From assembly GCA_039105265.1 (NCBI GenBank), contig JAPFFF010000013.1, positions 2,046,001 through 2,110,000 of the forward strand: a stretch of 64,000 nt of DNA, in the 5' to 3' direction. This DNA comes from Tritrichomonas musculus (Eukaryota > Parabasalia > Tritrichomonadida > Tritrichomonadidae). Below, in pieces: positions 7,444 through 17,521 of the stretch (the stretch's first letter is position 1; each line of letters begins with the position of its first letter). The translations under genes were made by a program, and so were the position numbers. The notes beneath the pieces were generated by a model. That model had not been told where the DNA came from, did not search any database, and saw nothing but the letters and a program-made list of their open reading frames with translations.

Positions 7444-10400
7444 TGTAATACTTTCTTGTAATATTCTGGATTATACATTCTGATGATCTTATACAATACA
7501 TTGATATTTGAATGTTTTGCATCTTTCTTGACTGTTTCGAAATTCATTGAAGCTTTGCATGTCAAATTACATTTGAACTCAACATTATAAAATGCTTTAT
7601 CTCTATTATCTGGTGATAGACACTTAATTGCTCCAAACAATGGTAACAAAGTAAGTCTATCATCTATTTTTGAAGCATAATTGTGAACTTCCATACCAAC
7701 TAATCCATCAACCAACTTCATTTCTTCTTCATTATCAAGATATGTTAAAGGTTCATCATCATCATCATCATCATCATTATATTCTTTACTATTTTTACCT
7801 GAAAGATCCAACTCAACATCTAAAGATTTGATTACATCTGCTGCCGTTCTCTTGATAACTGAATCCCAATTACCTTGATAGAATTCATATCTTCCATTCT
7901 CATTTTCAGAATCAGGAAGCATTAGACCATGATATGAATTGCAATCAACAGAAGCAAAATAATCTATATCAAACTCATCACATTCGAAACATTTGACATA
8001 TGCATTCTTATATAAACCTGGAATATTATGATTTGCATAAATATGAAGACTACCACTTCCAGTCTCAATAATGATATCATCTTCAGAGAGTTTACTAATT
8101 ATTGATTGCTTGATTTCAAATCTTTTCTTTTGAGGTAACTTCTTATTAATATCAATGTCAATCACTGCAAAACCAGGAGTTTCATTTACACTCAAAACCA
8201 TTCCAGTCTGATATCTACATTTAAGATCACCAATATGTTTACCATCACAGGATCCATGCTTGGACTTATTGAATGTAATCTTGAAGTTCTCATCAAATCT
8301 AGTTCTCAATGGTAAATCCCAATGACTCTCATCAAAATCATTTATATAAGTTGGGATATCATTTGAATCTCCATTTGCAGAGACATCACTTTCATTTTCA
8401 GAAATATTCTTTCCAAGTTCAAGTAATTCAGCATCTAAATCTTTATTGTTCATTATATTTTTGAATTCATTTTCACATTCTTTAGCATACTTTTCACATG
8501 ATTTGATAATAACATCATTAGCAGTCAAACCTTTAATGAATGGAACGCAAGTTTGATCTTCCAATACTATCATTTTGTTATGAAATCCAGTCAACGCATT
8601 CTTCTGAATAGTCACCTTAGACATTTGATTACGATTCATTTGGAGATTAATATTCTTACCTGGAATGACACATTTATCAACAATGATTGCATAATAATCA
8701 GTTGGATTAATGTTATTCTTTTTCAATGATACACCTTTGACTTTCAATGCTTTAGTTTCTAGGGAACCATCTTCTTTATTATTCCAAATTGTATAACATT
8801 TAGGACATAATGCAACTTGATTATCTCCATATTTTTCAACAGCTGCACCTAATATTTTCTTTTCATCAGCAATTTGCTTTGCAAAAGTCCCTCCGGGACC
8901 AGTTCCAATAGCTGGATTTGGCATGAATTGATAAATATATTTATCATAGAATTCTTTATCTTTAACGATTGCATCGAAGACTTGCTCACCATGTCTATTC
9001 ATATCTCCAGCAATTGCAAAGTAAACACTATCTGTATCACATGATGTGAAATGCATTCTTTCAACATCTAAACATTTGAAAAGGAAGTCATAAATGAAAA
9101 CCAAATACCAATACTTTGCATTATCAAGAGTGAAGAATGACTCTTGAACACATGTCTTGCATCGGAAATTCTTGGGTTTACGTTGAATCATATATAGTTT
9201 ACTACTCTGCGTAGCAGATGAATCATTTCCAATTGGATATCCATTTACATAAGTCTCACTTGCAATGTCAATGAAGGCTCTATCACGATCTACAATCTTA
9301 ACTTTATCATAATTTTCTGTATTGAGACCATCATATCCATAAGATCCATTCATACTAATTTTATAGAACTTCTCATTTCCAGACTTCTCTCCACTTAATA
9401 TCTTCTGACGTTCTCCCATAAATTCATTAACGAATGCATTGAAACCTCTATGGCAATCATATATTGTAACATTCTGGATATCAACAACTTTCAAACCATG
9501 GTCAATGAGAAACCATAAATAATAGCAACCAAATGTCTTGAATTCACCTCTTGTATCAAGAGTCATCGTTAACTTGGTATCAGATTTGTCAACAGTATGG
9601 ATATTATTGTCTTTACCATATTTGTACATGTATGATCCAATTATATCTTCATCATTTTTGATCTCAAAATTGCGAAATACAGGTGGGAAATTAATGAAAT
9701 CATTAATCAAATCTTTGGGACATTCAAGCTTAACAGTTGCATGGAATATAAATTTGGGATTCTTATCAAACCTATGTTTGGAATTGATTATACTCATACA
9801 AGTATGATATACATTTGGTTTCTGCTTACCATTCTCATCATAGCAATCATATGAATTTAACATTGAACCTGGCATGTACATGATACCTCCATGATATTTG
9901 TTGAATGAATGCCAGTTACCAGAACATGCTGAAGGATACAATGAATTGAAATCAACACCAACAACATGTGAAACAACATTATCAGTATATCCGACAACAA
10001 CTTTATTAGCTTCTTCATCAAAATGTAAACGTGTAATGAAAGTCTCACCTCTAAGATTGACTCGATGCATGACATTTGAAAGACCACCAGTTATACCAGC
10101 ACGTAAACGATAATATTCAGCTTCATTGGTAATTGTCATTGGCAAATGATTCACTTTACAGAACTTCTTGAGCTGGATTCTTAAACGAGTAACCTTATCA
10201 TCATCATCTGCACGAAGGCTATTACATACTTCACAAGAAAGTTTGCAATTGGATAATTCATGACCTATTTCATTATTGATTCGATCTAATGTTGGCTTAT
10301 TAGTCCATGAGAAGTGTTCACCACAAAGATGACATTTACCTAATTCTGGGTCTTCATATATCTTCATGAATGCATCGAAATCAGCTTCAGAAACACATTT

Positions 10401-13370
10401 AGAAAGATCTCTTATTCCCTTTGGGAAATTTGCTTTGCAAAAAGGTTTGGGTTGCTTACTTTTCCCTTGTTTAGAATTGAATTTCTCATCTTGGTTATAA
10501 TATGAATTGACCTTATATGTCCACCATTCTTTGGTTGGCTTGAATGTATTCTTTGAATTCAAAACATCATAATCACAATTGATATCGAAATTCTTATAAG
10601 CCATTGCATACTTAATTTCAGATGCATTACGTGACAAAGAAAGATTAGAGAGCATGTCAATACCATATTTAGCATTCATTTCAATGAGGTTATCAATAGG
10701 TTTAATCATCATCTCAACATCATTATCATTATAAGCTAACAGATATTCCCATCTGTCAATGAATCTTTTGGAATCTTTGATATATTCTTTATATTCATCT
10801 TCTGTCAATGCATTCTTTTGATTGAGATAGCTATGGAAATCTTCATGAGAGAATGGCTCAGACTTACTTAGGACATCATCAAAGTTCTCACTATTTACAG
10901 CTTCATATGGGAATGTACCTTTAACAGAATTCTCTGCACCACCAAAGTCAACACCAAATTGTTTAAGAGTACCTCCACTGATGAATGCTTGAGCATCAAT
11001 GAAACGTAATCCAATCATTTGCTTTGCAAACTTCCCTTCGGGAATACCTTTATCAGTTGATGTTTTGAGAATGAATTGCTTCAAAGATGATGTAGTACCA
11101 ATTAAAGAACTGTTATCAACCTTCCATTGCATATCATGATGAGTATAATTGAAATATTCTTTAAAGAGATTGCTATCAAATTTTGCAGAATTAAATCCCA
11201 AAACTGGTACATCAAGGAGACCTTTATCAAGCTTTTTAATGACTTCGACATCAGAGATTTTGAGCATCTCTTTCATTAATTGAACCTTGTCATCAACTAT
11301 TTCATAAGCTTGCTCGAACATAAATGTGAGCCATTCTGGAATGAAATCTTTGGATCTAGCATCGAAATGTCTCGTTAACAAACCTTTTGAAGACTTGATA
11401 CAACAGCTCACTGACAAGGGAATTAGACGACTATTGATAACAGTTGATTTACCAGTTTCTTTATTAACAGATTGCTCCATGGTTTCAAAATCATATGTCA
11501 TGTAATATCTCTGAGGTTGCCATTTAAGATCATGTGCTACACAATATTCGTAAACTGGATGATTCAAAATATGTGGACAATATGGCATACTAACTCTTTC
11601 TGGAATGTAATTCTTATGAAACTTTCCATCACAATGTGCTTTATGGATTTCCATTCTCTTTGGATTCTTTCCACGGATTGCATACGATTTGCATTTGGGA
11701 CATATCCAAATATTAGTCAATGATTCTGCATTAGTGATATACATAATATGGATGACATTACCTTGGCTAAAGAGTAAAGCATTAAAAGTCTTTTCAAATT
11801 TCTCATCATACCATTGCTGATCAATGTCATAACGATTACTTTCTTTGTCATAGCAATAGATGTTAACATTAATTTCATGCTTCTTAGCAGACTCTTTCAT
11901 TTCATCTAACGTCATTCCCTTGAATGATTTAAGTAATGCTTGGGCAGCTTTGGTAGGTCTAGTAGTATATTCAACACCATGATCTTTGCAGAAGAGTTTA
12001 CGAGCTGCTGGCGTACGATCTTTAAGTTTAAATGTTTTAGCTTCCCCTAACTTTGGTTCCAAACATATTGCTAAGAATCTATACCAACATAATCCATCAT
12101 CTTCATTGTCTGTGATTACAAATTTTGATTTCAAGAACTCAACTGGAAGGTCATCAATCTTACCAGAAACCTTAACTAATCTTGAAACAGTGAATGCTAT
12201 ATTTGAAACATAAATGAGTTTGACATTAGAAGCACCAAAAGTAGTATGATTATAGAGATTGGATTCAATATAATATTTGACTCTATCCAAATCTTGCTGA
12301 AATTGGATTACAATTTGAATGGTATTTGCAAATTGATGACTGGTTACTGTAACAGGTCTTGGTTCATATGTGAACTCTGGATCTGATTCTGGAGATACAT
12401 TCTTCTCAGGAATTTCAAAGACACCACCTATCTCAAATGTTAACTTGAATGGTTTGATTTCTTGCTTAAACATAACATTATCAAGATATTGGAAGATGTC
12501 TTCAAGCTTATGAATCTTGTTAAGGTAATACACTACAATTGGATCTTTATTTTTATCTTTATCTATATTTTTCTCTTCAACATCTGAATCTTTTGGATGC
12601 TTACTTCTAGCTTTTTCTAAACATTCTAATGCTTTCAGTTCATCATATGGCTCATTAATTTTAAGATTCTCTTCATCAATACTTTTGAATTCATGACCAA
12701 ACTTCTCAAAATATTCTAGCAATTCTTGGTTTTCTTTCTCAAACAAGATTTGAGTATAAGGTTTAGCATCATCTGGTAACGGTTTAAGTGTAGGTGGTTG
12801 CTTACGTAAATCATCAAGCATTCTCTTATAATTAGATTTGGATGCATGGATTTGAGTATTTTCTTTTTCAATTTTCTCGTTAAAACGTTTACGAAGAATA
12901 TCCCTAATCTTATCATTAACCTTATCTTTAACATTGAAATGCTTACGTTTAATGTAATTGAGATATGCTGAATCATTGCTATCAATATATCTTTTTGGTG
13001 CTTTTGGATGCTTTGGAGCATGTGGGATTCCCAAATATTTGATTTCTGGTTGGAATGGAAGATTCATTAATTCATTAATAGTTTCGGCTTCAATAGCTTC
13101 AGCTTCTTTCTTAGCATTATAACCCTTTGCAAACCAATATACACTACCATAAGTAGCATCACCATCATAACCCATTTCATCAAGTTTGGGTATAATAAAG
13201 TCAAGGATTCTATCAATTACATTATCTTCAAATTCAGAATTATATGGAAATTCATCAATAATTGCTTCAAGTGTTTCTTCAGAAATGCCAAGCATTAATG
13301 CTAAATTCCATACATCATCAACTGGTTGCTCATCTATTTCTTGGCGGTTGTCGATCGTTGGTTGACTCAT
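7440..13370 (-). CDS. Protein-primed DNA polymerase B of the Maverick with fused AEP primase domain, 1,976 aa
   Basis: Replicates the element. Modules by residue: OTU-like region ~420-545 (DGLCWYRF...HIMYI); zinc finger 556-580 (CPKC...HKAHC); 3'-5' exonuclease with D627/E629 in YDFET, D732 in NSAKFD, and YNDND near 883; embedded HNH-type segment ~1012-1047 (CHLCGEH, LDRINNEIGH, CEVCN); palm motifs A DFNSLYPS from D1140, B KxxxNGSYG 1337-1345, C DTDS 1445-1448; acidic linker; then an AEP fold with all three motifs: IDIDI (D1738/D1740), SLH (S1774/H1776), IDYF (D1803). The final ~100 residues are helical, PriCT-like in position. Polinton polymerases are typically much shorter. ATG at 13370 fits. 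Active-site residues of both polymerase and primase are intact. Confidence 0.92.
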   Translation of the reverse strand: MSQPTIDNRQEIDEQPVDDVWNLALMLGISEETLEAIIDEFPYNSEFEDNVIDRILDFIIPKLDEMGYDGDATYGSVYWFAKGYNAKKEAEAIEAETINELMNLPFQPEIKYLGIPHAPKHPKAPKRYIDSNDSAYLNYIKRKHFNVKDKVNDKIRDILRKRFNEKIEKENTQIHASKSNYKRMLDDLRKQPPTLKPLPDDAKPYTQILFEKENQELLEYFEKFGHEFKSIDEENLKINEPYDELKALECLEKARSKHPKDSDVEEKNIDKDKNKDPIVVYYLNKIHKLEDIFQYLDNVMFKQEIKPFKLTFEIGGVFEIPEKNVSPESDPEFTYEPRPVTVTSHQFANTIQIVIQFQQDLDRVKYYIESNLYNHTTFGASNVKLIYVSNIAFTVSRLVKVSGKIDDLPVEFLKSKFVITDNEDDGLCWYRFLAICLEPKLGEAKTFKLKDRTPAARKLFCKDHGVEYTTRPTKAAQALLKSFKGMTLDEMKESAKKHEINVNIYCYDKESNRYDIDQQWYDEKFEKTFNALLFSQGNVIHIMYITNAESLTNIWICPKCKSYAIRGKNPKRMEIHKAHCDGKFHKNYIPERVSMPYCPHILNHPVYEYCVAHDLKWQPQRYYMTYDFETMEQSVNKETGKSTVINSRLIPLSVSCCIKSSKGLLTRHFDARSKDFIPEWLTFMFEQAYEIVDDKVQLMKEMLKISDVEVIKKLDKGLLDVPVLGFNSAKFDSNLFKEYFNYTHHDMQWKVDNSSLIGTTSSLKQFILKTSTDKGIPEGKFAKQMIGLRFIDAQAFISGGTLKQFGVDFGGAENSVKGTFPYEAVNSENFDDVLSKSEPFSHEDFHSYLNQKNALTEDEYKEYIKDSKRFIDRWEYLLAYNDNDVEMMIKPIDNLIEMNAKYGIDMLSNLSLSRNASEIKYAMAYKNFDINCDYDVLNSKNTFKPTKEWWTYKVNSYYNQDEKFNSKQGKSKQPKPFCKANFPKGIRDLSKCVSEADFDAFMKIYEDPELGKCHLCGEHFSWTNKPTLDRINNEIGHELSNCKLSCEVCNSLRADDDDKVTRLRIQLKKFCKVNHLPMTITNEAEYYRLRAGITGGLSNVMHRVNLRGETFITRLHFDEEANKVVVGYTDNVVSHVVGVDFNSLYPSACSGNWHSFNKYHGGIMYMPGSMLNSYDCYDENGKQKPNVYHTCMSIINSKHRFDKNPKFIFHATVKLECPKDLINDFINFPPVFRNFEIKNDEDIIGSYMYKYGKDNNIHTVDKSDTKLTMTLDTRGEFKTFGCYYLWFLIDHGLKVVDIQNVTIYDCHRGFNAFVNEFMGERQKILSGEKSGNEKFYKISMNGSYGYDGLNTENYDKVKIVDRDRAFIDIASETYVNGYPIGNDSSATQSSKLYMIQRKPKNFRCKTCVQESFFTLDNAKYWYLVFIYDFLFKCLDVERMHFTSCDTDSVYFAIAGDMNRHGEQVFDAIVKDKEFYDKYIYQFMPNPAIGTGPGGTFAKQIADEKKILGAAVEKYGDNQVALCPKCYTIWNNKEDGSLETKALKVKGVSLKKNNINPTDYYAIIVDKCVIPGKNINLQMNRNQMSKVTIQKNALTGFHNKMIVLEDQTCVPFIKGLTANDVIIKSCEKYAKECENEFKNIMNNKDLDAELLELGKNISENESDVSANGDSNDIPTYINDFDESHWDLPLRTRFDENFKITFNKSKHGSCDGKHIGDLKCRYQTGMVLSVNETPGFAVIDIDINKKLPQKKRFEIKQSIISKLSEDDIIIETGSGSLHIYANHNIPGLYKNAYVKCFECDEFDIDYFASVDCNSYHGLMLPDSENENGRYEFYQGNWDSVIKRTAADVIKSLDVELDLSGKNSKEYNDDDDDDDEPLTYLDNEEEMKLVDGLVGMEVHNYASKIDDRLTLLPLFGAIKCLSPDNRDKAFYNVEFKCNLTCKASMNFETVKKDAKHSNINVLYKIIRMYNPEYYKKVLH

Positions 13371-13720
13371 CTTTTCTTTACCTCCGCATTAAAAAAAATT
13401 ATCCCTTACAAAAAGATTGATATCTACCCCTCTCCCATTTTTCATGAAAAATTACATCTTTTACATTTCCTTTAGTCGTCAAAATGGGCCTGAATTTGGT
13501 CATTATTTTTGCCTCCAAACCCCCTCAAAACATCCATTTTTGGGCACTTTTTTTGAAATTTCAGCATTTCCCAAGTTTGGGCTCCTAGTATTGAAACATA
13601 ACTCCGAAAATGAATGCTAGAAGACAGGTGTACCCTCGTATTGAAAATCAGACCCGAAAATCAAGGCAAAGTATTTACCCCTTGGCTCCCCCATCTCCTA
13701 CTCTCTCATTCTTATTGTAG
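13371..13720. mobile_element. Terminal non-coding region of the Maverick (probable TIR)
   Basis: From just upstream of the polymerase ATG to about 13,720 the DNA is C-rich and unlike the A+T-rich DNA beyond. It holds an imperfect direct repeat (TAGTATTGAAACATAACTCC and CGTATTGAAAATCAGACCC type) and ends near CTCCTACTCTCTCATTC. Polinton ends carry long inverted repeats next to the polymerase gene, so this is the expected place. The mate is outside the window. Confidence 0.45.
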
Positions 13721-13729
13721 TGAAAATGA

Positions 13730-13871
13730 CACTTTTTTCATTTTGGGGAAACCAGCTTCATTGATACAAATGATAAATGAAGGAATTTCATATTTCACTG
13801 ATATGCGAGAACATATGAAAGAACTCAAAAAAAGAAAGCAAGATCAGGATGATCCTCAATTTAATGATTAA
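13730..13871 (+). pseudogene. 3' end of a host gene, probably cut by the Maverick
   Basis: An open frame gives FFILGKPASLIQMINEGISY, then about 25 charged residues ending in DDPQFND and a stop. It has protein-like codon use and directly abuts the inferred element end. Upstream the frame runs into C-rich Maverick DNA with no sensible protein. The family is not recognised. Confidence 0.4.
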
Positions 13872-13904
13872 TTCATTAATAATTATTCTATAAAAATTCA
13901 TTAT

Positions 13905-13985
13905 TTAATTATTTATTATTATAATTATTATTATTATAATTATTATTATTATAATTATTATTATTATAATTATTATTATTTTAAA
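13905..13985. repeat. (TTA/TAA)-rich microsatellite
   Basis: TTATTATTATAATTA units repeat almost exactly over about 75 bp. No coding meaning. Confidence 0.85.
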
Positions 13986-15195
13986 TTTTAATAAATTTTT
14001 TAAAATTGAATACATTTTGGTGTAAAAATGGTCATTTTTTGTGAGAAAAACAAATTGAATACTTTTTGGTGTAAAAATGGTCATTTTGAAGTCTACCAAA
14101 TTATGTGTTTAAGAGCTTCACGTAGTGTATAATTTTTTTCAAAATAACTGACAACTTCTTGTTTTTTTTTTTTTTTTTTTTTTTCCTTGGGAAATTGGTG
14201 TTAGAAGGGTCGAAACTATCGAATTTATAACAAATATGATTATAATTAATATATTTTATTTAATGACATATAATAAAATTAAATTATTAATTATGATATA
14301 TTTAATGCGATAGAAAACAAGATATTACTATAAAAAAATAATGACTTTAGAATTCAAATGCTAATCGTAATAGGCAAATTTTTAACTTTGAATAATTTTG
14401 TTAAAACATTTTTATAAAAATCATTTTATTAATCATTTATATCATAAAAGTATCATATATTTGCTTTTTGGTTGGTATAAATTGGAATTTCTTGCCTAAT
14501 AATGTTGGACTTGGCTAATGTATATTAAATTAGATATGTAATTTTTTTGATGATTTGATGAAATGAAGCTCCAAAACATAAAATAACCTGTTGATTATTG
14601 ATAATTATCATTAGGAATTTATATTTCTAAAAAAATAAACTTAAATAAGTAAATCATATTTCTGTTACGAAAAATGTAGCGCACCAAATTCAATGAAATT
14701 TAGCCATCAGAAAACACATATATGATAACGATGATTTTATCAATATTTCAAAAATTTGTTATGAAATTGGAGAGAAAAGACGGATTTGAAATTGAGAGGA
14801 AATCTTGTAAAGTTCTCAATTCTGATTTTAAAAAACATAAATTTCTCATTTAAAAAAATAATTATAATAAATCTAATAGATTAAAATTTTTATTATATTT
14901 GTGCTTAATAAAAATTCAAACTATAAAATTAAAATATTCAAAATCAATCGTTTTTTGAAATCTAAATGTTGAAAAAATTATAAACGGTTTAGTGTCTACC
15001 GTTCTGAGGTGTTCCTCTTTTTTCTTCAAAATTTCCAGTCATTTTGTATCTTGTGTAGTAGTTTCTTATCGTTGATTATGGTCTCTCCATTAAAAAAGAT
15101 ATAAAGGTTCATTTCTTTGGATATTTCCTATATAATTCGATTATTCTTGCTTTTTCATCTTTTTATATAAAAATTTTACACTAAAGTAAAGTTCA
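13986..15195. other. A+T-rich intergenic DNA with a short direct duplication
   Basis: No gene is visible. GAATAC.TTTTGGTGTAAAAATGGTCATTTT occurs twice, at about 14008-14039 and 14057-14088. A T25-type homopolymer lies at 14161-14185 and an AACGGT...ACCGTT hairpin near 14990-15003. Confidence 0.6.
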
Positions 15196-15475
15196 AAACC
15201 CCCTAACGATAAAAAAACCCCCTAACTTTTTTAAAATTTGAGAGAAAACTTTTTATAGATCAATAAATATTCATTCATTTTAATATATTTAATAATGTAT
15301 TTAATATTATTTATGAATTATAATTTAGAAGCCGTGATTTTAACTTTACAAAAAACCCTAACTTTTTTCCATATTTAAATTCAAAAGAAAGTACTTTTTG
15401 CCATCAAAAAAGGCTAATTTGAGAGGGAAAAATGGTCAAAAAAAGTTAGGGGGTTGTTGAAAAAGTTAGGGGGTT
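15196..15475. mobile_element. Short inverted-repeat element (MITE-like), ends with doubled CCCCCTAAC
   Basis: The left end reads AACCCCCTAAC, a short spacer, then ACCCCCTAACTTTTTT (15196-15235). The right end (15441-15475) is its inverted form, with two GTTAGGGGG blocks. About 280 bp, no coding capacity. Target duplication is not resolvable in the A/T-rich flank. Confidence 0.6.
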
Positions 15476-15492
15476 TATTCCTTTTCTTTATA

Positions 15493-17279
15493 GGGGATTC
15501 AACCGTAAAAAAAGTGACACATTTTTAAAACTTTAATATTTTTTAATAAAAATATTATCATTTTGTAGATAATTTGCTAAATAATCGAACATTAATTTTT
15601 GGGAAAAAATTGTCTATCATGTCATGAAAGGGAATGGATTTTTTAATTGAATGCCTTTCTTATATTTTTTATTTCACATTTCAAACTCAATTAACATATA
15701 AATCATAGAGTTTATATCATTTCAAGTTATTTTAAACCAGATAAAAAAAAGGCAAATACATTTATTGTTCTTGTTCCAGTATTTTTTTTATTTATTTCTG
15801 CTAATTGACAGTTACAGGGTGGTCAAAAAGTCTGTTCGTCAATCATTATTTTAATGATTATTAAATATTTGTTTATTATATCTATATATTATAATAGATA
15901 ATTTTTATAGTAATCAATAACTTAAAAAAATATTCCAATAGGCGCTTCACATATATTTTTCTAATTGAATTTTATAAAGCATATCAAATTTTCAATTGTC
16001 TTATTAAAATTGATATTTTCAATAGTTAAAAATCATTCTATATTCATAAAAACATGATATATAAAAAGTTTAAATTGTATATTATTATATATATTAATAA
16101 ATAAATATAAATATTATTTATGAATTAGATTCAACTATTTTATCATTATTCCAAAAATTTTGGAATACTGAAAAAGTTCAAATTTTGCACATATAAGAAT
16201 CAATCAAACAATTTAAACTGATAATTGGAATAAATATTTAATAAATATATATATTCAAATAGTATAGATGCATATATATTAAAATATAGAAATAAATTCA
16301 GTAAAATCCAATATTAGGTTTTTTATAATACTTTTTAATCAAAATAGATGAATGTATGTATGGTTTGAAGTTTATTCATCATTTTATGGTTCAAACCCAA
16401 ATAATTATTTTCAAAATATATGTCAATATTATCTTCTTAAACTAAGCTTAATATTATATTATTTTGATGAATGAAATAGAATCACATTCTGAAATACATT
16501 AAATTTTTCTCAATATATTTCCCAAAATACCAAAAAATATAAACGTATACTATTTTTTGAATTAATTTTTTAAAAGTTAATTAAAAAGATTTTCAACAAT
16601 AAATAATATACTTTTATTACCTATAATTCAAAGAATATATGTATATAATATGAAATAGTAATGCTAACTATACATTGTAAAAAACCCTGACGAACAGACT
16701 TTTTGACCACCCTGTACTTTTTTTTATCATCCGATATCAAGATTCACTTCTAAAAAATATCAATGCCAATGCTTTTATTAATACATTAATATTGTAAAGC
16801 CAACTTTTTAATTTAAAATTTTTAGTTAAAAATTAAAAGATTAGTATTAAAAATTTTTTACATTAAAACGATATTATTATCACCATAAAATATTAGTTAT
16901 GAATCATGAAAAGATGTGTGATATTTCCTTATAGATTTTTATAATTGATGTTTGATATGATTTGAATCTTTTTCTAAATTCATTAAATTCAAGTTTTTTT
17001 TCATTGAATTATTTGTTTTTGTTTATGAATAAAATAACTATTCTATTGCATTTAAAATGAATTGTCTTTTTTTGGTTCATAAATTAAGCATTTTTCATAT
17101 AACATTTCATCCCAACTTTCTTTTATTCCCTTTCTTGACCCTATATATATTTTTTTATTATAAGATATATTTTAGAATTAATAAATAATGGAGATATTAT
17201 TTTAATAATAAAATAAACAAAATAATTTATTTTTAATTTTTATTCAATTTTTTGACACTTTACAAACGGTTGAATCCCC
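15493..17279. mobile_element. TA-flanked inverted-repeat element (GGGGATTCAACCG ends), carrying a nested element
   Basis: GGGGATTCAACCGT starts at 15493 after TA; its perfect inverse ends at 17279 before TA (17280-17281). Similarity of the ends continues inward (AGTGxCAxA). 1,787 bp as found, of which 900 bp are the element at 15815-16714. No transposase remains. TA flanks point to the Tc1/mariner-type group; family is inference. Confidence 0.7.
15815..16714. mobile_element. Non-autonomous mariner-like element, 900 bp, 27-bp perfect TIRs
   Basis: CAGGGTGGTCAAAAAGTCTG opens a 27-bp end at 15815-15841, repeated without mismatch in inverse at 16688-16714. TA flanks both sides (15813-15814, 16715-16716). 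CAGGGTGG.CAAAAAGTCT is the classic mariner-type terminus. The interior is A+T-rich with no open frame, so it is a deletion derivative or MITE. Perfect ends suggest a recent insertion or a conserved recognition sequence. Confidence 0.85.
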
Positions 17280-17321
17280 TATTTTAAACTTTTTGTTACC
17301 AAATGTTTTTTCCCCCATAAC

Positions 17322-17520
17322 TTTATAAAATTCAATGAAAAGACGTATTAAAATGTAAAAATTGCCGAAATGAAACGTAATTACATGATTTATATAAAAA
17401 TAAAAAAAAAGCAAAGAGGTTTAGTTTCGAACTCAATACTTTGGCCTCAAATTATTTTAACCTCTAAGCTAGAGCTCTCAAATTTGAAAGGATTAAATAT
17501 TTAAATTTAAAGATAAAAAT
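17322..17520 (-). repeat. Dispersed repeat R1, copy 1 (interrupted; resumes near 18590)
   Basis: Nearly the same ~200 bp occurs at 51828-52024. The copy is broken after 17520 by a TA-flanked insertion and continues at 18590-18625 with CTTTTTATTAACTTTTTCT, as the uninterrupted second copy does. On the minus strand it has a pol III A box (TAGCTTAGAGGT, 17460-17471), a B box (GAGTTCGAAAC, 17424-17434) and a T9 run just after, so it looks tRNA-derived, SINE-like. Confidence 0.7.
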
Positions 17521-17521
17521 A

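Larger units (their letters stand above)
1..13720. mobile_element. Maverick/Polinton element, right-hand part (left end outside window)
   Basis: Hallmark pair seen: an rve-type integrase (5578-7443) and a protein-primed family-B DNA polymerase (7440-13370) lying tail to tail, the polymerase next to one end of the element. Also present are a viral-fibre-like protein and small genes. Polintons normally add a packaging ATPase, Ulp1-like protease and major and minor capsid proteins; none is recognisable here, so they would lie left of position 1. The right boundary is inferred from a drop in G+C and the start of a host-like coding tail at about 13,720-13,740; the terminal inverted repeat cannot be proven without the other end. 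Confidence 0.85.

Noticed and set aside
13905-14099. 64-codon minus-strand frame with a poly-isoleucine run
   Set aside because: It is the translation of the TTA/TAA microsatellite.
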